64,000 nucleotides of DNA from Caenispirillum bisanense (GCF_900230255.1 NZ_OCNJ01000001.1:806001-870000), one strand, 5' to 3'. Positions 31,252-40,893 are shown, numbered from the stretch's first letter. Translations and numbers: made by a program. Notes: generated by a model not told the origin, from the sequence alone.

Positions 31252-32469
31252 ATGACCCAGACCCTCGCCCCCACGACGTCGGACCAGGTGCGCGATGCCG
31301 TCGCCTGGGCCGTGGAGAGTGCGACGCCGCTGACCGTGCAGGGCCACGGCAGCAAGCGCGCCCTCGGCCGCCCCACCAACACCACCGCGACCCTCGACCT
31401 GTCCGGCCTCTCCGGCATCGTCGAATACCTGCCGGCGGAACTGATCCTCACCGCCCGCGCCGGCACGCCGCTGGCCGAGATCCAGGCGGCGCTGGCCGCG
31501 CAGAACCAGCAGATGGCCTTCGAGCCGCCGGACCTGACGGCGCTGCTCGGCGAGCCGGCCGGGCGCGGCACCGTCGGCGGGCTGGTGGCGAGCAACCTCG
31601 CCGGGCCGCGGCGCATCGCCGTGGGGGCGGTGCGCGACCACTTCCTCGGCTGCCATGCGGTCGGCGGCCGGGCGGAGGTGTTCAAGGCCGGCGGCAAGGT
31701 GGTGAAGAACGTCACCGGCTTCGACCTGTGCAAACTGCTCGCCGGCTCGTGGGGCACGCTGTCGGTGCTGACCGAGGTGACGCTGAAGGTGCTGCCGGCG
31801 CCCGAGGACACCCGCACCGTGGTGGTGCGCGGCCTGTCCGACTGCGACGCCGTGAAGTGCCTGAGCGCCGCCCTGCAATCGAGCCACGAGGTGGTGGGCG
31901 CCGCCCATCTGCCCGCGGCGCTGGCGGGTCACGCCGTGGCGGGGGCAGGGGAGGCGGTGACTCTGGTGCGGGTGGAAGGGCCCGGTCCCTCCGTCGACTG
32001 GCGGGCCAAGGCGCTGTGTTCCGAACTGGCCGGCTTCGGCCCGACGGCGGAAATGGGGCGCGACGACAGCCTCGCCGCCTGGGCTGCCGTGCGCGACGTG
32101 CGGCCGCTGGTGGAGCCCGCCGACCGCCCCGTGTGGCGCCTCTCCGTGCCGCCCATGAGCGGCCCGGCGGTGGTGGAGTCCCTGCGGCCCCACGGCACGC
32201 CGACCGCCTTCTACGACTGGGGCGGTGGCCAGGTGTGGCTGACGCTCGACGGACCCACGCCGGCCGAGGCGGCGACGCTCATCCGCGCCGCCGTCGCCCA
32301 TTGCGGCGGCGGGCACGCGACGCTGGTGCGGGCGCCGGAGGACGTGCGCGCCGCCGTTCCCGTCTTTCAGCCGCAGGATGGGGCGCTGGCCGCGCTGTCC
32401 CGCCGCCTGAAGGAGACCTATGACCCGGCCCGGGTGTTCAATCCGGGCCGCATGGCGGAGGGGCTGTAG
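31252..32469 (+). CDS. glcE: Glycolate oxidase subunit GlcE (FAD-binding)
   Basis: 405 residues, the second, shorter FAD subunit. Seen: TVQGHGSKRALGRP, ILTARAGTPLAEIQAAL, GTVGGLVASNLAGPRRIAVGA and KNVTGFDLCKLLAGSWGTL. It starts 5 bases after glcD and ends 4 bases before glcF, so the three subunits are co-translated. Acts in the same membrane complex. Confidence 0.95.
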   Translation: MTQTLAPTTSDQVRDAVAWAVESATPLTVQGHGSKRALGRPTNTTATLDLSGLSGIVEYLPAELILTARAGTPLAEIQAALAAQNQQMAFEPPDLTALLGEPAGRGTVGGLVASNLAGPRRIAVGAVRDHFLGCHAVGGRAEVFKAGGKVVKNVTGFDLCKLLAGSWGTLSVLTEVTLKVLPAPEDTRTVVVRGLSDCDAVKCLSAALQSSHEVVGAAHLPAALAGHAVAGAGEAVTLVRVEGPGPSVDWRAKALCSELAGFGPTAEMGRDDSLAAWAAVRDVRPLVEPADRPVWRLSVPPMSGPAVVESLRPHGTPTAFYDWGGGQVWLTLDGPTPAEAATLIRAAVAHCGGGHATLVRAPEDVRAAVPVFQPQDGALAALSRRLKETYDPARVFNPGRMAEGL

Positions 32470-32473
32470 GCCC

Positions 32474-33763
32474 ATGCAGACCACCTTCACCCCGGAACAG
32501 CTGCGCGATCCCGCCATCCAGGAAGCCGACGGCATCCTGCGCAAGTGCGTCCACTGCGGCTTCTGCACCGCCACCTGCCCGACCTTCGTGCTGCGCGGCG
32601 ACGAGCTGGACAGCCCGCGCGGCCGCATCTACCTCATCAAGGACATGCTGGAGAACGACAAGCCGGCGTCCGACAAGGTGGTCAAGCACATCGACCGCTG
32701 CCTTTCGTGCCTGTCGTGCATGACCACCTGTCCGTCGGGCGTCGACTACATGCATCTGGTCGACCAGGCCCGCACCCGCATCGAACAGAACTACCGCCGC
32801 CCGCTGGCCGACCGCCTGCTGCGCGAGATGCTGGCGCGCGTGATGCCGTACCCCGGCCGCTTCCGCGCCGCCATGGCCGCCGCCCGCCTCGGCAAGCCCT
32901 TCGCGGGCGTGCTGCCGGAACGTCTGCGCGGCATGCTGAAGTTCGCCCCCGCCGCCCTGCCGGCCGCCACCCCCGCCAACCGCCCCGGCCGCTTCCCGGC
33001 GCAGGGCGCGCGGCGCAAGCGGGTGGCGCTGTTGCAGGGCTGCGTGCAGCCGGCCCTCGACCCGGCCATCAACGACGCCACCGTGCGGCTGCTGACGCGC
33101 CTCGGCGTCGAGATCGTCGCTCCGCCCGATGCCGGCTGCTGCGGCGCCCTGGTCCACCACCTGGGCAAGGAGGACGACGGCCGCGCCTTCGCCCGCGCCA
33201 ACGTGGCGGCCTGGATGCGCGAGATCGAGGGCGAGGGGCTGGACGCCATCGTCGTCAACGCCTCGGGCTGCGGCACCATGGTGAAGGATTACGGCCACTT
33301 CCTGCAGCACGACGCCGAGTGGGCCGACCGCGCCGCGCGCGTTTCCGCCCTGACCCGCGACGTGAGCGAGTTCCTCACCGACCTCGACCTGCCGCCGGGC
33401 GACCCGGCGCGGGTGGCGGGGGTGACGGTGGCCTACCACTCCGCCTGCTCGCTGCAGCACGGCCAGCGCGTGCGCACCCAGCCCAAGGACCTGCTCGCCC
33501 GGGCCGGCTTCGTGGTGAAGGACGTGCCGGAAAGCCACCTGTGCTGCGGCTCCGCCGGCACCTACAACCTCATGCAGCCGGAACTCGCAGGCCAACTGCT
33601 GGCCCGCAAGTGCGCCAACATCGAGTCGGTGCAGCCCGACGTCATCGCGGCGGGCAACATCGGCTGCATGACCCAGATCGCCCAGGGCACCCAGGTGCCG
33701 ATCGTGCACACGGTGCAGCTGCTGGACTGGGCCCTGGGCGGCGAGCGGCCGGCGGGGGTGTGA
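32474..33763 (+). CDS. glcF: Glycolate oxidase iron-sulfur subunit GlcF
   Basis: 429 residues. Two [4Fe-4S] motifs at the N-terminus (CVHCGFCTATCP and CLSCLSCMTTCP), then two CCG domains (PDAGCCGALVHHLG; SHLCCGSAGTYNLM). Passes electrons from the flavin subunits GlcD/GlcE to the quinone pool. Four bases after glcE. The downstream toxin-antitoxin pair has its own promoter. Confidence 0.96.
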   Translation: MQTTFTPEQLRDPAIQEADGILRKCVHCGFCTATCPTFVLRGDELDSPRGRIYLIKDMLENDKPASDKVVKHIDRCLSCLSCMTTCPSGVDYMHLVDQARTRIEQNYRRPLADRLLREMLARVMPYPGRFRAAMAAARLGKPFAGVLPERLRGMLKFAPAALPAATPANRPGRFPAQGARRKRVALLQGCVQPALDPAINDATVRLLTRLGVEIVAPPDAGCCGALVHHLGKEDDGRAFARANVAAWMREIEGEGLDAIVVNASGCGTMVKDYGHFLQHDAEWADRAARVSALTRDVSEFLTDLDLPPGDPARVAGVTVAYHSACSLQHGQRVRTQPKDLLARAGFVVKDVPESHLCCGSAGTYNLMQPELAGQLLARKCANIESVQPDVIAAGNIGCMTQIAQGTQVPIVHTVQLLDWALGGERPAGV

Positions 33764-33778
33764 GGGGGCGGGGGCACG

Positions 33779-33807
33779 TTGTGGCGAACCGGCGCGATTG
33801 CTATATC
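33779..33807 (+). promoter_or_regulatory. Candidate promoter of the VapBC-like pair
   Basis: TTGTGG (33779-33784), 17-base spacer, TATATC (33802-33807), 32 bases before the antitoxin ATG. Confidence 0.6.
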
Positions 33808-33839
33808 CTGAGAGTCGTTTCCCGGCATTGGGAGCCGTC

Positions 33840-34079
33840 ATGAACAAGGTCACGCTGGCGCACGCCAAGGAGCATCTGGAAGACCTGATCGCCCAGGCCG
33901 AGGCCGGCGAGGCGGTGTCCATCCTCCGCGACGGCCGCGAGGTCGCCCGTCTGACCGCAGCAGGGCCGCGCCGCCCAATCTCGCTCTCGGAGCTCAAGGC
34001 GGTGACCGATCCCATGCCCGAGCAGCCGGAAACCGCCGCCGACCTGGTGCGGCGGATGCGGGACGAGGCTCGGTATTGA
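33840..34079 (+). CDS. Phd/YefM-type antitoxin
   Basis: 79 residues. VTLAHAKEHLEDLIAQAEAGEAVSILRDGREVARL is the classic Phd/YefM fold that binds its own operator, followed by a flexible toxin-binding tail ending ADLVRRMRDEARY. GGGAG precedes the ATG. Its stop overlaps the toxin start (TTGA), so both are made together. Neutralises the PIN-domain RNase encoded next. Confidence 0.92.
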   Translation: MNKVTLAHAKEHLEDLIAQAEAGEAVSILRDGREVARLTAAGPRRPISLSELKAVTDPMPEQPETAADLVRRMRDEARY

Positions 34080-34501
34080 GCCTCTACCTCGACACGTCGC
34101 TGCTGGTCGCGGCACTGACCAAGGAAGCGGCAACCGAACGTGTCCAGGCCTGGCTCGCGGCGCAGGAGGCCGAGCACTTGGTCCTCGGCGAGTGGGCCGT
34201 CACTGAATTCTCGTCGGCCCTATCGCTCAAGCTCCGGACGGGACAGTTGGACGAGGATCTGAGGTCTTCGGCTCTCGCTACCTTCAAGCGGTTGGCCGCG
34301 GAAACTTTCCGCATCCTGCCGGTGGAGCCAGTTCATTTTCGGCTTGCAGCCAGGTTCGCCGACGATCACCGCCTCGGCCTGCGAGCCGGTGATGCGCTTC
34401 ATCTCGCCATCGTCGCCGAGCATGGCGGCACCTTGTGTACGCTGGACCGGCGCTTTGCCGCCGCTGCGTCGTCCCTCGGAATCGAAACCGTCTTTCTCTG
34501 A
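34076..34501 (+). CDS. PIN-domain toxin (VapC-like ribonuclease)
   Basis: 141 residues. Acidic PIN residues are in place: Asp6 in LYLDTSLLVA, a Glu in VTEFSSALS, and GLRAGDALHLAIVAEH with GGTLCTLDRRFA. A site-specific RNase held in check by the antitoxin upstream. It begins with TTG at 34076, seven bases after GAGG and overlapping the antitoxin stop; no ATG fits. Codon use is less GC-biased than in the neighbours, hinting at transfer. Confidence 0.92.
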   Translation: MSLYLDTSLLVAALTKEAATERVQAWLAAQEAEHLVLGEWAVTEFSSALSLKLRTGQLDEDLRSSALATFKRLAAETFRILPVEPVHFRLAARFADDHRLGLRAGDALHLAIVAEHGGTLCTLDRRFAAAASSLGIETVFL

Positions 34502-34566
34502 CTCCCCCTGTCGGCCCCAGTCCCTCTCGTTCGTCCTCTGGGCGTCACCAACGAGAGGAGCCGTCC

Positions 34567-35007
34567 ATGGCCAAGCAGAAGATCTTCGTCAACCTGCCCG
34601 TCGCCGACCTCGGCCGCGCCGTCGCCTTCTACGAGGCGCTCGGCGGGCGGAAGGAGCCCAAGTTCTCCGACGACACCGCCGCCTGCATGGTGCTGTCGGA
34701 TACCATCCACGTCATGCTGCTCACCCACGCCAAGTTCGCCGGCTTCACGCCGCGGCCGCTGGCCGATGCGCGGGCGGCGACGGAGGTGCTGGTGGCGCTG
34801 TCCACCGACAGCCGGGCCGAGGTGGACGCCATCGTCGACCGCGCCGCCGCGGCCGGCGGGCAGGCCGACCTGAAGCCGGCGCAGGACTACGGCTTCATGT
34901 ACTACCGCAACGTCGAAGACCCCGACGGGCACATCTGGGAAGTGCTGTGGATGGACCCGGCCACGGCCGAGGCGGGCGTACACGACGCTGCCGCCGCTCA
35001 GGCCTGA
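34567..35007 (+). CDS. VOC/glyoxalase-fold protein
   Basis: 146 residues. FVNLPVADLGRAVAFYEALGG and NVEDPDGHIWEVLWMD are typical of YkcA/lactoylglutathione-lyase-like VOC proteins, often annotated as glyoxalase/extradiol dioxygenase. Metal-binding residues are only partly visible, so the activity is unknown. It lies 15 bases ahead of a second VOC gene. Confidence 0.85.
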   Translation: MAKQKIFVNLPVADLGRAVAFYEALGGRKEPKFSDDTAACMVLSDTIHVMLLTHAKFAGFTPRPLADARAATEVLVALSTDSRAEVDAIVDRAAAAGGQADLKPAQDYGFMYYRNVEDPDGHIWEVLWMDPATAEAGVHDAAAAQA

Positions 35008-35022
35008 GGGGGGAGGGTGGTC

Positions 35023-35502
35023 ATGTCCCGCATGTATCCCTGCCTGTGGTTCCCGCACGAGGCGGAGGAGGCGGCGGCCTTCTACGTCTCCCTCCTGCCC
35101 GACTCGCGCATCGAGGAGGTGCAGCGCGTGCCGGCCGACGGTCCCGCCGGGCCGGCGGGCGGCGTCCTGGTGGTGCGCTTCACCCTCGACGGTTCGCCGT
35201 GGATCGCCCTCAACGGCCGGCCGCCGGCCATCGCCTTCAACCACGCCGTCTCGGTCACCATCGAGTGCGATGATCAGGCGGAGGTCGACCGCCTGTGGGC
35301 GGCGCTGACGGCCGACGGCGGTGCGCCGGTGCAGTGCGGCTGGCTCACCGACCGCTACGGCGTGTCGTGGCAGATCGTGCCGAAGATGCTGCCGCCGCTG
35401 ATTTCCGACCCCGACCGGGCGCGGGCGACGCGGGTGTTCGAGGCGATGCAGGACATGGTGAAGCTCGACATCGCCGCGCTGGAGGCGGCGGCGGCCGGCT
35501 GA
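35023..35502 (+). CDS. PhnB-like VOC-fold protein
   Basis: 159 residues of the PhnB / 3-demethylubiquinone-methyltransferase-like VOC group: CLWFPHEAEEAAAFYVSLLPDS, FTLDGSPWIALNG, and GWLTDRYGVSWQIVP with an RARVFEAM-type tail. Function unknown. GGGAGG lies 8 bases before the ATG at 35023, which I prefer to a GTG two codons earlier. Co-transcribed with the VOC gene upstream. Confidence 0.88.
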   Translation: MSRMYPCLWFPHEAEEAAAFYVSLLPDSRIEEVQRVPADGPAGPAGGVLVVRFTLDGSPWIALNGRPPAIAFNHAVSVTIECDDQAEVDRLWAALTADGGAPVQCGWLTDRYGVSWQIVPKMLPPLISDPDRARATRVFEAMQDMVKLDIAALEAAAAG

Positions 35503-35527
35503 GGGGCGGGCGCGCGCCGGCGGCCGG

Positions 35528-36481
35528 TCAGCGTCCGACCGTGTCCGCCGCGTGCGCGCCGCGCCGGCCCAGCTTCTCGGGCCGGCCCTTGGTGGAGTCC
35601 TTGCGGGTCTGGCGCTCCAGTTCGGCATTCACCTCGGCGCCGAGCAGGACCACGTAGGCCGAGATGTAGAGCCACATCAGCAGCACCACGACGCCGGCCA
35701 GCGCGCCGTAGCTCTCGTTGTAGCTGCCGAAGGACCGCACGTAGATGGAAAACGCCACCGACCCCACCAGCCACAGCACGGCGGCGATCAGCGAGCCGGG
35801 CGTCACCCAGCGCCAGCGCGGCGGGTCGCGGTCGGGGGCGAAGCGGTAGAGCACGGCCAGGGCCAGCATCACCAGCACCAGCAGCAGCGGCCAGCGGCCC
35901 CACGACACCAGGGTCCGCAGCGCGTCCGGCAGCCCGAGGGAGCCGGCCAGCGCCGGCACGGCGGCGATCAGCACCAGCGACACCAGGAAGAACACGACCG
36001 CCCCGACCGTCAGGGCGAGCACCGTCGCCGTCAGCTTGACGAAGCCGCGATCGTCCGTCTCGTCGTAGGCGATGTCCATGCCGCCCACCATGGCCTTCAT
36101 GCCCTTGGACGCGCTCCACAGGCTGGCGAGCAGGCCGACGACGGCGCTGAACCCGAGCGCCCCGCCCGAGGCGGAGGCCAGGCGCTGCAACTGGTCGCCG
36201 ATGATCCGTTGCACGTCGCCCGGCAGCACTCCGCTCAGGGGCTGGATCTGCGTGGCCACCTGCTCGGGGCTCGCAACGATGCCGTAGAGGGTGAGGGCGG
36301 CCGCCAGCGCCGGGAAGATGGACAGGAGGGTGAAGAAGGCGACGCCGGCGGCGACGATGCTGATGTTGTCGGCCGCCATCTCGTCCTTCACCCGCCGGCC
36401 GACGTCCATCCAGCCGCGGCGGGGGATCTCGGTCGGGCGGTCGGCGGTGCGGCCGCGGGGATCGTGTCGGGAGCGCGCCAT
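35528..36481 (-). CDS. YihY/BrkB-family inner-membrane protein
   Basis: 317 residues with six predicted helices; ISIVAAGVAFFTLLSIFPAL and GSYNESYGALAGVVVLLMWLYISAYVVLLGAEVNAELER are the YihY/virulence factor BrkB signature. Role unclear; once called RNase BN in error. The ATG at 36481 follows an Arg-rich region with no other start. Single gene, same strand as the MCP-like gene upstream. Confidence 0.93.
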   Translation of the reverse strand: MARSRHDPRGRTADRPTEIPRRGWMDVGRRVKDEMAADNISIVAAGVAFFTLLSIFPALAAALTLYGIVASPEQVATQIQPLSGVLPGDVQRIIGDQLQRLASASGGALGFSAVVGLLASLWSASKGMKAMVGGMDIAYDETDDRGFVKLTATVLALTVGAVVFFLVSLVLIAAVPALAGSLGLPDALRTLVSWGRWPLLLVLVMLALAVLYRFAPDRDPPRWRWVTPGSLIAAVLWLVGSVAFSIYVRSFGSYNESYGALAGVVVLLMWLYISAYVVLLGAEVNAELERQTRKDSTKGRPEKLGRRGAHAADTVGR

Positions 36482-36567
36482 GGGCCGGTGTCCTCGTCGC
36501 CGTTGGTGGGGGCGCAGAGGCAACGGGCGGCGGCGGGGGAGGGTTGGGTCCGCCGCCGCCGCCGCGG

Positions 36568-37581
36568 TCAGGCGTCGGCCTGTTCGATCACGCCGTACCA
36601 CCCGAGGCCGTCGTAGGTCTCGTACCCGGGCGTGAGGGCGAAGCCGACCAGCCGGCCCTGCGACGGCACGTAGGAGCCGCGCGTCCGGCCGCCGCGGGTA
36701 TCGAGCGGATAGGTTTCCGTCAGGATGCCGTGCCCGTCGCTGCTGGCGATGACGCGGCGGTTGCGGTCGACCAGCATGACGCGCGTCCGCGCCTGCTCTT
36801 CGGCGCTGAAGCCGAGGCCGGTGACGATGCTGTGGGCCTGCGGCTCCCAGTCGAAGAAGATGCCGAGCGCGCCGATGGGGCGGCCGGCGACGTCGCCGCT
36901 CTCGCGGATGGCGGTGGCATAGGTCGCGACCGCCTTGCCGCCGAGGTGCGGGGCGCGCTCGATGTCGGTGACGACGAAGCAGGAGCCATCGTCCGTGCGC
37001 ATGGCGCCCCGGAACCACTCGGTGTCGGCGACGCTGGCCCCGACGGCGTCCGGATAGCGGCCGGGCCGTCCGCTGGCGATGACTGTCCCCGAGGCGTCGG
37101 CGACCCAGAGGTCCAGGTAGACGGTATAGCTGTCGAGGATGATGCCGAGTCGCTCGCTGGCGAAGGCCGCCGAGGCCGACGAGGGCGCGCCGCAGGCGTC
37201 GACCACGGCGCTGTCGGTGGCCCACCAGCGGACGTCGCACGAGCGTTCGTAGAGGTTGCGGTCGATGAGTTCGACGGTGTAGCGCGCCAGGTCCGCCAGC
37301 CGGACGCCGGCGACCTCGCGCGCCGTGCTCTGCAATTCGCGCACCTGGCGGGTGAACAGGTCGCGCAACTGCAGCGTGATGCCGCTCACCCGGCCGGAAA
37401 TCTCCTTCACCTCGTTGGCGACTACGGAAAACCCGCGTCCGGCGTCGCCGGCGCGGGCTGCTTCGATCAGGGCATTGAGGGCGAGAATGTTGGTGGCGGT
37501 CGTGACGGTCTGGATTTCTCCGACTTTGAGGTTGGCCTCTTCGGAAAACTGGGTGGCCAGCTGAAGAATGCGTTCGGACAT
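36568..37581 (-). CDS. Soluble MCP-tip protein with C-terminal Cache domain
   Basis: 337 residues in an inverted layout. Residues 1 to about 70 hold only the signalling tip of a methyl-accepting chemotaxis protein ([33 protein letters not shown]). From about residue 100 to the end is a PAS-like Cache sensory domain ([39 protein letters not shown]). No transmembrane helix or signal peptide is visible, so it is cytoplasmic. GGAGG lies five bases before the ATG at 37581; the GTG at 37587 overlaps that ribosome site and is unlikely. See findings. Confidence 0.82.
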   Translation of the reverse strand: MSERILQLATQFSEEANLKVGEIQTVTTATNILALNALIEAARAGDAGRGFSVVANEVKEISGRVSGITLQLRDLFTRQVRELQSTAREVAGVRLADLARYTVELIDRNLYERSCDVRWWATDSAVVDACGAPSSASAAFASERLGIILDSYTVYLDLWVADASGTVIASGRPGRYPDAVGASVADTEWFRGAMRTDDGSCFVVTDIERAPHLGGKAVATYATAIRESGDVAGRPIGALGIFFDWEPQAHSIVTGLGFSAEEQARTRVMLVDRNRRVIASSDGHGILTETYPLDTRGGRTRGSYVPSQGRLVGFALTPGYETYDGLGWYGVIEQADA

Positions 37582-37794
37582 CGGCACCTCCGTCTAATGC
37601 TGCACCTGCGAGATGTAAGACTTATTGGGCACCGAAAGTGATCCATTTACAACCACAATGAGTTTGTGCGCAAAAGGCAGGCAAAGGTGCGTCTGGGGAC
37701 GATGGGCGAGCCCCATCACCGCCGCCACGCCTGCGCGAGCCCGGCCGCGGCGCGGGCGCGGTAGACGGAGAGACAGGCGCGGAAAGTGGCGTGT

Positions 37795-38952
37795 TCAGGC
37801 GGGAACGTCGATCCCCGCCACCGTCTCGCCGATGAGGAAGTCGACCACCTGGCGCAGGGCTTCCTCGGAGGTGGCGCCCGCGGCCATGGCCGTGCGGTAG
37901 GTGGCGAGCTGGCGGTGGGCGCTGGTGCCGCGGGTCAGGATGTGGCGGCACTGGGCGATTTCGTTTTCGCACTGCAGCGCAGCGGCGTCCTCCGCCGTCA
38001 GGTGCAGCAGTTCCTCCAGCAGGTCGGCGTAGGGCACGATCTCGCCCTTGCCGAAGTCCACCAGCCCCTCGTCGAAGCCGTAGCGCTGGGCGCGCCAGCG
38101 GTTCTCCAGGATCAGCATGTGGGCATAGAGCCGCCAGCGCTGGTTGCCGCGGCGCAGGCGCCACAGCATGCGCAGCACGCAGGCATAAAGGGCGGCGATG
38201 GCGCAGGCGTCGTCGACGTTGGTGCAGACGTCGGTGATGCGCATTTCCAGGGTCGGGAAGCGGGCGGAGGGGCGCACGTCCCACCACAGCTTGGTGCCGT
38301 CCTCGATCAGGCCGGCGCCGACCAGCACGTTGATGTGGCGCTGCAACTCGCCCCAGCTCTGGAACTGCTCGGGCAGGCCGGTGCGCGGCAGCTCGTTGAA
38401 CACGCTGATGCGGTAGGATTTCAGCCCGGTGTCGACGCCGCGCCAGAACGGCGAGCTGGTCGACAGGGCCAGCAGGTGCGGCAGGAAGTAGGTGACCTGG
38501 TTCATCAGGTCGATGCGCAGGTCGGGGTCTTCGATGCCGACGTGCACATGGGTGCCGCAGATGAGCAGCCGGCGCGCCACGCCCTGCAGGTCGCGGGCGA
38601 GCACGGCGTAGCGCTCCTTCGGGGTGTGGCGCTGGTCCTGCCACTGGGCGAAGGGGTGGGTGGAAGCGGCGATGGGCGCGAGGCCGTGGCGGTTGGCCGC
38701 CCGCGCCACGACGCCGCGCATCTCGGCCAGACAGGCGCGGGCCTCGCCGGCTGTCTTGCAGATGCGGGTGCCGACCTCGATCTGGCTGCGCAGAAACTCC
38801 GGGCTGACCGAGCCGGCGTCGGACACGCCGCAGTCTTCCAGCAGGTCGTCGGGGCAGTCGGTGACGAGGTCGCGGGTGTCCTGCGACACCAGCAGGTATT
38901 CCTCCTCGACACCGATGCTGAAGGCGGGCTCACGGGCGGCCGCGGTGGTCAT
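37795..38952 (-). CDS. Carboxylate-amine ligase, GCS2 (YbdK) type
   Basis: 385 residues of the glutamate-cysteine ligase 2 family. SIGVEEEYLLVS opens the protein; ICGTHVHVGIEDPDLRIDLMN and FPTLEMRITDVCTN are active-site blocks. YbdK-type enzymes ligate glutamate to an amine with weak gamma-glutamylcysteine activity. The start lies three bases before the stop of the amidohydrolase upstream, so the two form one operon acting on glutamyl/formylglutamyl compounds (inference). Confidence 0.92.
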   Translation of the reverse strand: MTTAAAREPAFSIGVEEEYLLVSQDTRDLVTDCPDDLLEDCGVSDAGSVSPEFLRSQIEVGTRICKTAGEARACLAEMRGVVARAANRHGLAPIAASTHPFAQWQDQRHTPKERYAVLARDLQGVARRLLICGTHVHVGIEDPDLRIDLMNQVTYFLPHLLALSTSSPFWRGVDTGLKSYRISVFNELPRTGLPEQFQSWGELQRHINVLVGAGLIEDGTKLWWDVRPSARFPTLEMRITDVCTNVDDACAIAALYACVLRMLWRLRRGNQRWRLYAHMLILENRWRAQRYGFDEGLVDFGKGEIVPYADLLEELLHLTAEDAAALQCENEIAQCRHILTRGTSAHRQLATYRTAMAAGATSEEALRQVVDFLIGETVAGIDVPA

Positions 38953-38954
38953 GG

Positions 38955-39788
38955 TCAGTAGTGTTCCACGAGGTGGACGCGGGGCTCCTGCCGCAGAACG
39001 GCGCCCAGGGCATCGGCCAGATGGGCGGCCCAGGCGGCGGCGCCGGCGGCGTCGGCGATGAGGTCCTGGCGGACCTCCACCGAGGCGTGGGCGAGGCCGG
39101 CGGCGGCGGCGTGGGTCTCGGTGGTATAGGCGATCTCGCGGCCGTCGTAGGGCTCGTTGTCGCCGATCACGAGGTCCGGGTGGGCGCGGCGCAGGTGGTC
39201 GATCATGGGCGTGGCGATGCGCGGGTCCTTGTTCCACAGGATGCCGGCGTGCCATGGGCGGGGCTGACCGCTCTTCATGCACGGCGTGAAGCTGTGCACG
39301 GCGAAGATGACCGGCGCGCGCTCGGGGTCGCGCTGCCACAGGTGGGCGAGCGTGTTGGTGATGGCGCGGTGGTAGGGGTGGAAGATCTCGTCCAGGCGGC
39401 GGTCGAGGTGCGCCTGGGTCAGGTTCTGGTTGGCCGGCACCGGCCAGGTGTCGGACACCGGCGGCACGCTGCCGGGGTGGCCGGGCTGGCGGTTGCAGTC
39501 GATGACGAGGCGCGAGTAGCCGCACAGGATGGCCGGCGCGTCCAGCAGCTCCGCCATGCGGCGGGTGACGGCGGCGGCGCCGATGTCCCAGGCGATGTGC
39601 TCCTCCCACGCCTCCGCCGGCACGCCCATGTCACCGAGCGCCTTGGGCGCCGTGCGCGCGGCGTGGTCGCAGACGATGAGCAGCGGCGCACGGCCGTCGC
39701 CGTTCACCAGTTCGGCCGCCGGCGGGTCTTCCGGCCCGAGCAACGGCGGCAGTTCGCGGTTCAGTCGGTGGATCTGCGTATCGGTCAT
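38955..39788 (-). CDS. N-formylglutamate amidohydrolase family protein
   Basis: 277 residues. LLIVCDHAARTAPKALGDMG, HIAWDIGAAAVTRRMAELL, CNRQPGHPGSVPPVSD and FAVHSFTPCM are the FGase zinc-site and substrate blocks. It hydrolyses N-formylglutamate (histidine degradation) or a related amide. No hut genes are nearby, so the true substrate may differ. It precedes the GCS2 ligase by two bases. Confidence 0.92.
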   Translation of the reverse strand: MTDTQIHRLNRELPPLLGPEDPPAAELVNGDGRAPLLIVCDHAARTAPKALGDMGVPAEAWEEHIAWDIGAAAVTRRMAELLDAPAILCGYSRLVIDCNRQPGHPGSVPPVSDTWPVPANQNLTQAHLDRRLDEIFHPYHRAITNTLAHLWQRDPERAPVIFAVHSFTPCMKSGQPRPWHAGILWNKDPRIATPMIDHLRRAHPDLVIGDNEPYDGREIAYTTETHAAAAGLAHASVEVRQDLIADAAGAAAWAAHLADALGAVLRQEPRVHLVEHY

Positions 39789-39905
39789 GATCGGGGGACT
39801 ATACCCGATCCGACGGCTCGGCCAATAGGGGGCGCACGGCGCCGCCATGCCCGCGTCACAATGGACCTTTGCCGAAAGGGCAGGACGCCCGTACTGTTGC
39901 CCATC

Positions 39906-40853
39906 ATGACCACACTGTCCGCCACCTCCGCCCCCCTGGTTCGCCTCGCCCTGCCGGCCCTGCTGCTGGGGGCCGTCGGCATCGCGTTCGCGCCCATCTT
40001 CGTGCGCCTGTCGGAGGTGGGGCCCATCGCCACCGCCTTCTACCGCTGCCTGTTCGCCCTGCCGCTGCTGTGGGCGTGGACCAGCATGGAGGGGCGCGGC
40101 AAGCCGCAGGGGCAGGCGCGGCCGAGCACCCTGCGCGACCATCTGCTGCTTGCCATTCCGGGCTTGTCGTTCATGGGCGACCTGGCGGTGTGGCACATCT
40201 CCATCACCATGACGACGGTGGCCAACGCCACCCTGCTCGCCAACTTCGCGCCGGTGTTCGTCACGCTCGGCGGCTGGCTGCTGTGGCGCGTCAAGCCGAC
40301 GCCCATGTTCCTCGGCGGCATGGGGCTCGCCATGGGCGGCGCCATCGTGCTCATGGGCGAGAGCCTGACCATCTCGTCCGAGCAGATCATGGGCGACGTG
40401 CTGGGCGTAGTGACGGCGGTGTTCTATGCCGCCTACATCCTGTCCATCGGCCGGCTGCGGGCGCGGTTCTCGACCTCGGTGCTGATGTTCTGGAGCACCG
40501 TCTACACCACCGCCGGCCTCTTGGTGTGCACCCTGGTGGCGGGCGAGGGGCTCGCCATCGTCAGCCTCTACGGCCTCGCCATCCTGGTCGGCCTGGCGGT
40601 CGTGTCGCACTTCGGCGGCCAGAGCCTGATCGCCTATGCGCTCGCCCACCTGCCGGCCAACTTCAGCTCGGTGTCGCTGCTGTTGCAGCCGGCCGTGGCG
40701 GCGGTGCTGGCCTGGGCCATCCTGAACGAGCCGCTGAGCCCTTGGCAGGGCGTCGGCGGTGTGATCATCCTTGCGGGCATCTTCCTGGCGCGTCGCGGCT
40801 CGAAGACGCCCAAGCCGCCGGCCGCCGGCAACTCCACGACCGGCGCGGCCTGA
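39906..40853 (+). CDS. EamA-family (DMT) transporter
   Basis: 315 residues, ten predicted helices in two EamA repeats: APIFVRLSEVGPIATAFYRCLFALPLL in the first half, and NFSSVSLLLQPAVAAVLAWAILNEPLSPWQ in the second. Metabolite or amino-acid exporter of the drug/metabolite superfamily; substrate unknown. The start is the ATG at 39906, where hydrophobic homology begins; no strong ribosome site. Ends 40 bases before an MFS gene. Confidence 0.93.
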   Translation: MTTLSATSAPLVRLALPALLLGAVGIAFAPIFVRLSEVGPIATAFYRCLFALPLLWAWTSMEGRGKPQGQARPSTLRDHLLLAIPGLSFMGDLAVWHISITMTTVANATLLANFAPVFVTLGGWLLWRVKPTPMFLGGMGLAMGGAIVLMGESLTISSEQIMGDVLGVVTAVFYAAYILSIGRLRARFSTSVLMFWSTVYTTAGLLVCTLVAGEGLAIVSLYGLAILVGLAVVSHFGGQSLIAYALAHLPANFSSVSLLLQPAVAAVLAWAILNEPLSPWQGVGGVIILAGIFLARRGSKTPKPPAAGNSTTGAA

Positions 40854-40893
40854 CGCAACCTTAGAGCCCGGACAACGGGCCGGAGGAACGACC

